Shown here: one piece after another, positions 6,322 to 7,837 of the stretch | How the letters are laid out: the number at the start of each line of letters is the position of its first letter | How positions within the stretch are numbered: position 1 is the stretch's first letter | Assembly: GCA_946481465.1 (NCBI GenBank) | Contig: CAMLOC010000140.1 | Span: forward strand, 1 to 7,837 | DNA: 7,837 nt | Direction of reading: 5' to 3' | Source: an uncultured Shinella sp. | GTDB taxonomy: Bacteria; Pseudomonadota; Alphaproteobacteria; Rhizobiales; Rhizobiaceae | The notes under the pieces: model-generated | Told to the model about the DNA's origin: nothing | Databases searched by the model: none | The model's input: the letters and a program-made list of their open reading frames with translations, nothing else | Position numbers and translations under genes: made by a program

Positions 6322-6912
6322 TCAGCCGACTTGCTCCAGGGAAAGGGAGCCGGCCGGGAGCGGCTTGATCAGCGACTTGGCAGACACGGACGGATCGAGC
6401 CAATCCGCCCAGGCATCACGCTCGAGGATGACGATCTGCCGGTCGTGATAAGGGGCGATATCGGGACCGGGCGGCATGGTCAGCATGGTGAAGGCCTCGC
6501 CGACCTCGTCGGTCGCGCGCCAGATGCCGGCAATGGCGAAGATCGGCTCTCCGAGCTTGCGAAACAGCCATTTGTCTTTGCGCTTTTTCCCTTTCTCGAC
6601 CGGTTCGGTGAACTCGTAGAACCCGTCCGCCACGATAAGGCAGCGGTTCGAGGCGAAATCGCGGCCCTCCGAACGAAAGTTGTAAACCGGCTTCTTAGTC
6701 GGGCTTGGCCAGCTCCAACGACGCTGGACAAGCTCGCCAACCCCGCGTTCGCCGTCTACCGTGCGAACGATCGGCGCCGTATCGGTGATCTTGATATCCT
6801 CGCGCGCCGCGATGTTCGGCCGACCCTCCGGAAAGCGAATTTTGATCTTGAGGTGCTCGAAGTTTTCGATGACCGAGTCCAGTTCGACCATCAGCCTGTA
6901 GTCGTTGCACAT
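6322..6912 (-). CDS. SOS response-associated peptidase (SRAP) family protein, YedK/HMCES-like abasic-site cross-linker
   Basis: A 196-residue SRAP-domain protein. In the family, Cys2, exposed after removal of Met1, forms a stable thiazolidine cross-link with abasic sites in single-stranded DNA and protects them at stalled forks. All key positions are visible: C2 (MCNDYR), N78 and R80 (PVYNFRSEG), E100 (VADGFYEF), and H156 (APYHDRQIVIL). The start at 6912 is chosen because it puts Cys at position 2 and follows AGGAGG with four bases spacing. A longer in-frame ATG at 7008 would bury the catalytic cysteine and must be wrong. The protein is slightly shorter than E. coli YedK (222), ending soon after the PLPAGSLSLEQV segment, without loss of an active-site residue. 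It lies downstream of the DinB-containing frame on the same strand, with xthA nearby, which suits a DNA-damage role. I find no GTTC-N7-GTTC LexA box upstream. Confidence -1.
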   Translation of the reverse strand: MCNDYRLMVELDSVIENFEHLKIKIRFPEGRPNIAAREDIKITDTAPIVRTVDGERGVGELVQRRWSWPSPTKKPVYNFRSEGRDFASNRCLIVADGFYEFTEPVEKGKKRKDKWLFRKLGEPIFAIAGIWRATDEVGEAFTMLTMPPGPDIAPYHDRQIVILERDAWADWLDPSVSAKSLIKPLPAGSLSLEQVG

Positions 6913-6916
6913 GGTC

Positions 6917-6922
6917 CCTCCT
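6917..6922 (-). promoter_or_regulatory. Strong ribosome binding site of the SRAP gene
   Basis: AGGAGG on the minus strand lies four bases before the ATG at 6910-6912. It confirms the start that leaves Cys at position 2. Confidence -1.
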
Positions 6923-6926
6923 GCGG

Positions 6927-6944
6927 CTCGGCCATATCTCGGCC
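6927..6944. repeat. Direct repeat CTCGGCC-ATAT-CTCGGCC just upstream of the SRAP ribosome site
   Basis: Two exact seven-base copies (6927-6933 and 6938-6944) sit 11 bases apart start to start, about one helical turn, in the 96-base gap between the DinB-containing frame and SRAP. This spacing would suit two protein contacts on one face of the DNA, but in GC-rich sequence chance is quite possible. A weak -10-like TACATT on the minus strand lies just upstream, with no matching -35. Confidence -1.
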
Positions 6945-7008
6945 TCGCAGTAATGTAGCGCGGGTGCCGCAGATTTCGATGCGGTTGGCCAAGCCAATTG
7001 ATGATCAC

Positions 7009-7512
7009 CTAGATCTCGAAGTGGAGTTGATCGTCCGGGCCACGCGCGAGGTCGTCGGAAAAGGAAGACAGGGTGACGCCGAGGAGCCGGATGCCTTTCG
7101 CCGTCGGGAACAGAGGGTCGAGGAGTGTCTGGACCGTCGCTACGATTTCATCCTGCGATCCGAACGAGGCGGCTTCGGTCCGGCTCCGCGTAATGATCTG
7201 GAAGTCGGCATACTTCACCTTCAGGGTGACGGACCGACCGTGCAGGCTTTTGGCCTCGCAGTGCCGCCAGACCTTGTCGACAAGCGGGGGAATCTCGGCG
7301 CGGGCTCTATCAGCGTCGAAGATATCCGTCATGAACGTGTCCTCAGCGCCGACCGACTTGCGCACGCGATCCGGCCGGACCGGTCGATCGTCGATGCCGC
7401 GGGAGATGTTGTAGTACCAGGCGCCCGACTTGCCAAAATGCTCCTGCAAGTAGGCCAGTGACTTCGATCGCAGGTCACCGCCCGTCAGGATGCCGAGCTG
7501 CTTCATCTTCTC
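7009..7512 (-). other. dinB: DinB-derived portion: thumb and little-finger domains of DNA polymerase IV
   Basis: This part corresponds to roughly the last 165 residues of a polymerase IV of about 350 residues. It includes the thumb, with a helix-hairpin-helix-like LGILTGGDL, and the whole little finger, which in the family contacts DNA, plus the terminal clamp-binding position (QLHFEI, compare the QLxLxL type). The frame is uninterrupted and residues look conserved, with no stop codons or frameshifts, so it has not decayed. That points to a recent join or a misassembly rather than an old pseudogene. Its place just before SRAP suggests that the native locus held a full dinB. Confidence -1.
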
Positions 7513-7837
7513 GAACAGGGTGCGTTCGATCCTGATCAGCTCGTCGGGTTTCAGGAGCGAGGTGTTCGTCCGGAACGCGCGGGTGTGATCGATGAGCCAC
7601 AAGGTCCAGTCCTTCGTCCACAGGACGTTGCCCCTGTTGCGGTCCCGGTTCTGGATCAGCTCGTCCCAGACGCGCATGATGTGAATCTGCCGCTGCGTCC
7701 GCTGCGGATCGGGCCCCATCATCGCGGTGTCGCCCAGCTTCATGCGCCCGCTCTCGTCGAACATCACGTCGTCGATCCACCAGGTGACGGCGGCCTGCTT
7801 GCCTTTGTAGCGGCGTTCCACCGACATCGGCACCGTG
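7009..7837 (-). CDS. Chimeric reading frame: kinase-like C-lobe joined to the C-terminal part of DNA polymerase IV (5' end outside window)
   Basis: The frame is open to the right edge, so the gene starts beyond the window; the GTG at 7833 is only the first start-like codon seen, and residues below are numbered from it. Residues 1-107 resemble the C-lobe of an uncharacterised kinase-like family: WWIDD (18-22), MRVWDEL (53-59), the catalytic-loop-like DRNRGN (64-69), and the metal-site-like IDHTRAF (81-87). Residues 108-274 are DinB: thumb (LGILTGGDL, YLQEHFGKSG, SRGIDDRPVRPDR), linker (RKSVGAEDTF), little finger (DKVWRHCEAKSL, GRSVTLKVKYADFQ, KGIRLLGVTLSSF), and a C-terminal clamp-motif-like QLHFEI. 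The palm and fingers with the catalytic carboxylates are absent, so this frame cannot encode an active polymerase. The two parts meet at EKMKQL (108-113). It may be a real fusion, a recombined pseudogene, or an assembly join. Confidence -1.
   Translation of the reverse strand, partial: TVPMSVERRYKGKQAAVTWWIDDVMFDESGRMKLGDTAMMGPDPQRTQRQIHIMRVWDELIQNRDRNRGNVLWTKDWTLWLIDHTRAFRTNTSLLKPDELIRIERTLFEKMKQLGILTGGDLRSKSLAYLQEHFGKSGAWYYNISRGIDDRPVRPDRVRKSVGAEDTFMTDIFDADRARAEIPPLVDKVWRHCEAKSLHGRSVTLKVKYADFQIITRSRTEAASFGSQDEIVATVQTLLDPLFPTAKGIRLLGVTLSSFSDDLARGPDDQLHFEI
7513..7837 (-). other. Kinase-like C-lobe portion, origin foreign to dinB
   Basis: The translated motifs resemble the catalytic and metal-binding segments of PI3/PI4-kinase-like folds (D-R-x-x-x-N followed by I-D-x-x-x-x-F): DRNRGNVL and, 11 residues later, WLIDHTRAF. 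Similar uncharacterised proteins are, as I recall, common in Acidobacteria and related soil bacteria, where they are single-domain proteins; this placement is from memory. The N-lobe would lie outside the window. The substrate and even true kinase activity are unknown. Confidence -1.

Noticed and set aside
6913..7008. N-terminal extension of SRAP to the ATG at 7008
   Set aside because: SRAP activity needs Cys at position 2; only the ATG at 6910-6912, preceded by AGGAGG, provides that.
5947..7461. A 504-codon plus-strand open frame across the SRAP and DinB region
   Set aside because: It is antisense to SRAP and the DinB domains, which have clear conserved motifs on the minus strand, and it also crosses the hairpin at 6001-6032. 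It has no recognisable domain.
1..7837. CRISPR arrays, tRNA or rRNA genes, insertion sequences
   Set aside because: I saw no regularly spaced repeats, tRNA-like cloverleaf, rRNA-like stretch, transposase motif or terminal inverted repeats while reading both strands.

Overview
The window looks like part of an alphaproteobacterial chromosome, most likely Rhizobiales. The GC content is high, codons prefer G or C at the third position, and the XthA, SRAP and DinB-type sequences read like rhizobial versions. This placement rests on recalled family resemblance, not on a search.

Left half (1-4725, + strand): molybdenum hydroxylase genes of the xanthine dehydrogenase / aldehyde oxidoreductase superfamily. 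The window opens inside the last third of one molybdopterin-binding large subunit (2-790). After 91 bases comes a complete, tightly packed three-subunit operon. It encodes a [2Fe-2S] subunit (882-1448), an FAD subunit with a PaoB-type extra cysteine cluster (1445-2437, 4-base overlap) and a second, divergent large subunit (2437-4725, 1-base overlap). The three together should form one heterotrimeric enzyme passing electrons from molybdenum through Fe-S centres to FAD. The first subunit lacks the Tat signal that E. coli PaoA carries, so this enzyme is probably cytoplasmic. The substrate cannot be read from the sequence.

Right half (4735-7837): mostly DNA-damage genes. xthA (4735-5517, -) converges on the molybdoenzyme operon with a 9-base gap and starts with GTG. 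Divergent from it is a small cysteine-rich, probably zinc-binding protein (5699-5950, +), followed by a strong hairpin at 6001-6032. Then, on the minus strand, come a SRAP/HMCES-type abasic-site cross-linking protein (6322-6912) and a possible 65-residue protein downstream of it (6067-6264). XthA and SRAP both act on abasic sites.

The most unusual object is the open reading frame running off the right edge (7009-7837, -). Its downstream two thirds are the thumb and little finger of DNA polymerase IV (DinB), without the catalytic palm. Its upstream part is the C-lobe of an unrelated kinase-like family with PI3/4-kinase-style motifs (DRNRGN and IDHTRAF). The two meet in frame at a six-residue EKMKQL segment. 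This is either a true gene fusion or, in my view more likely, a chimeric join (assembly or recombination) at a short sequence shared by both parents.
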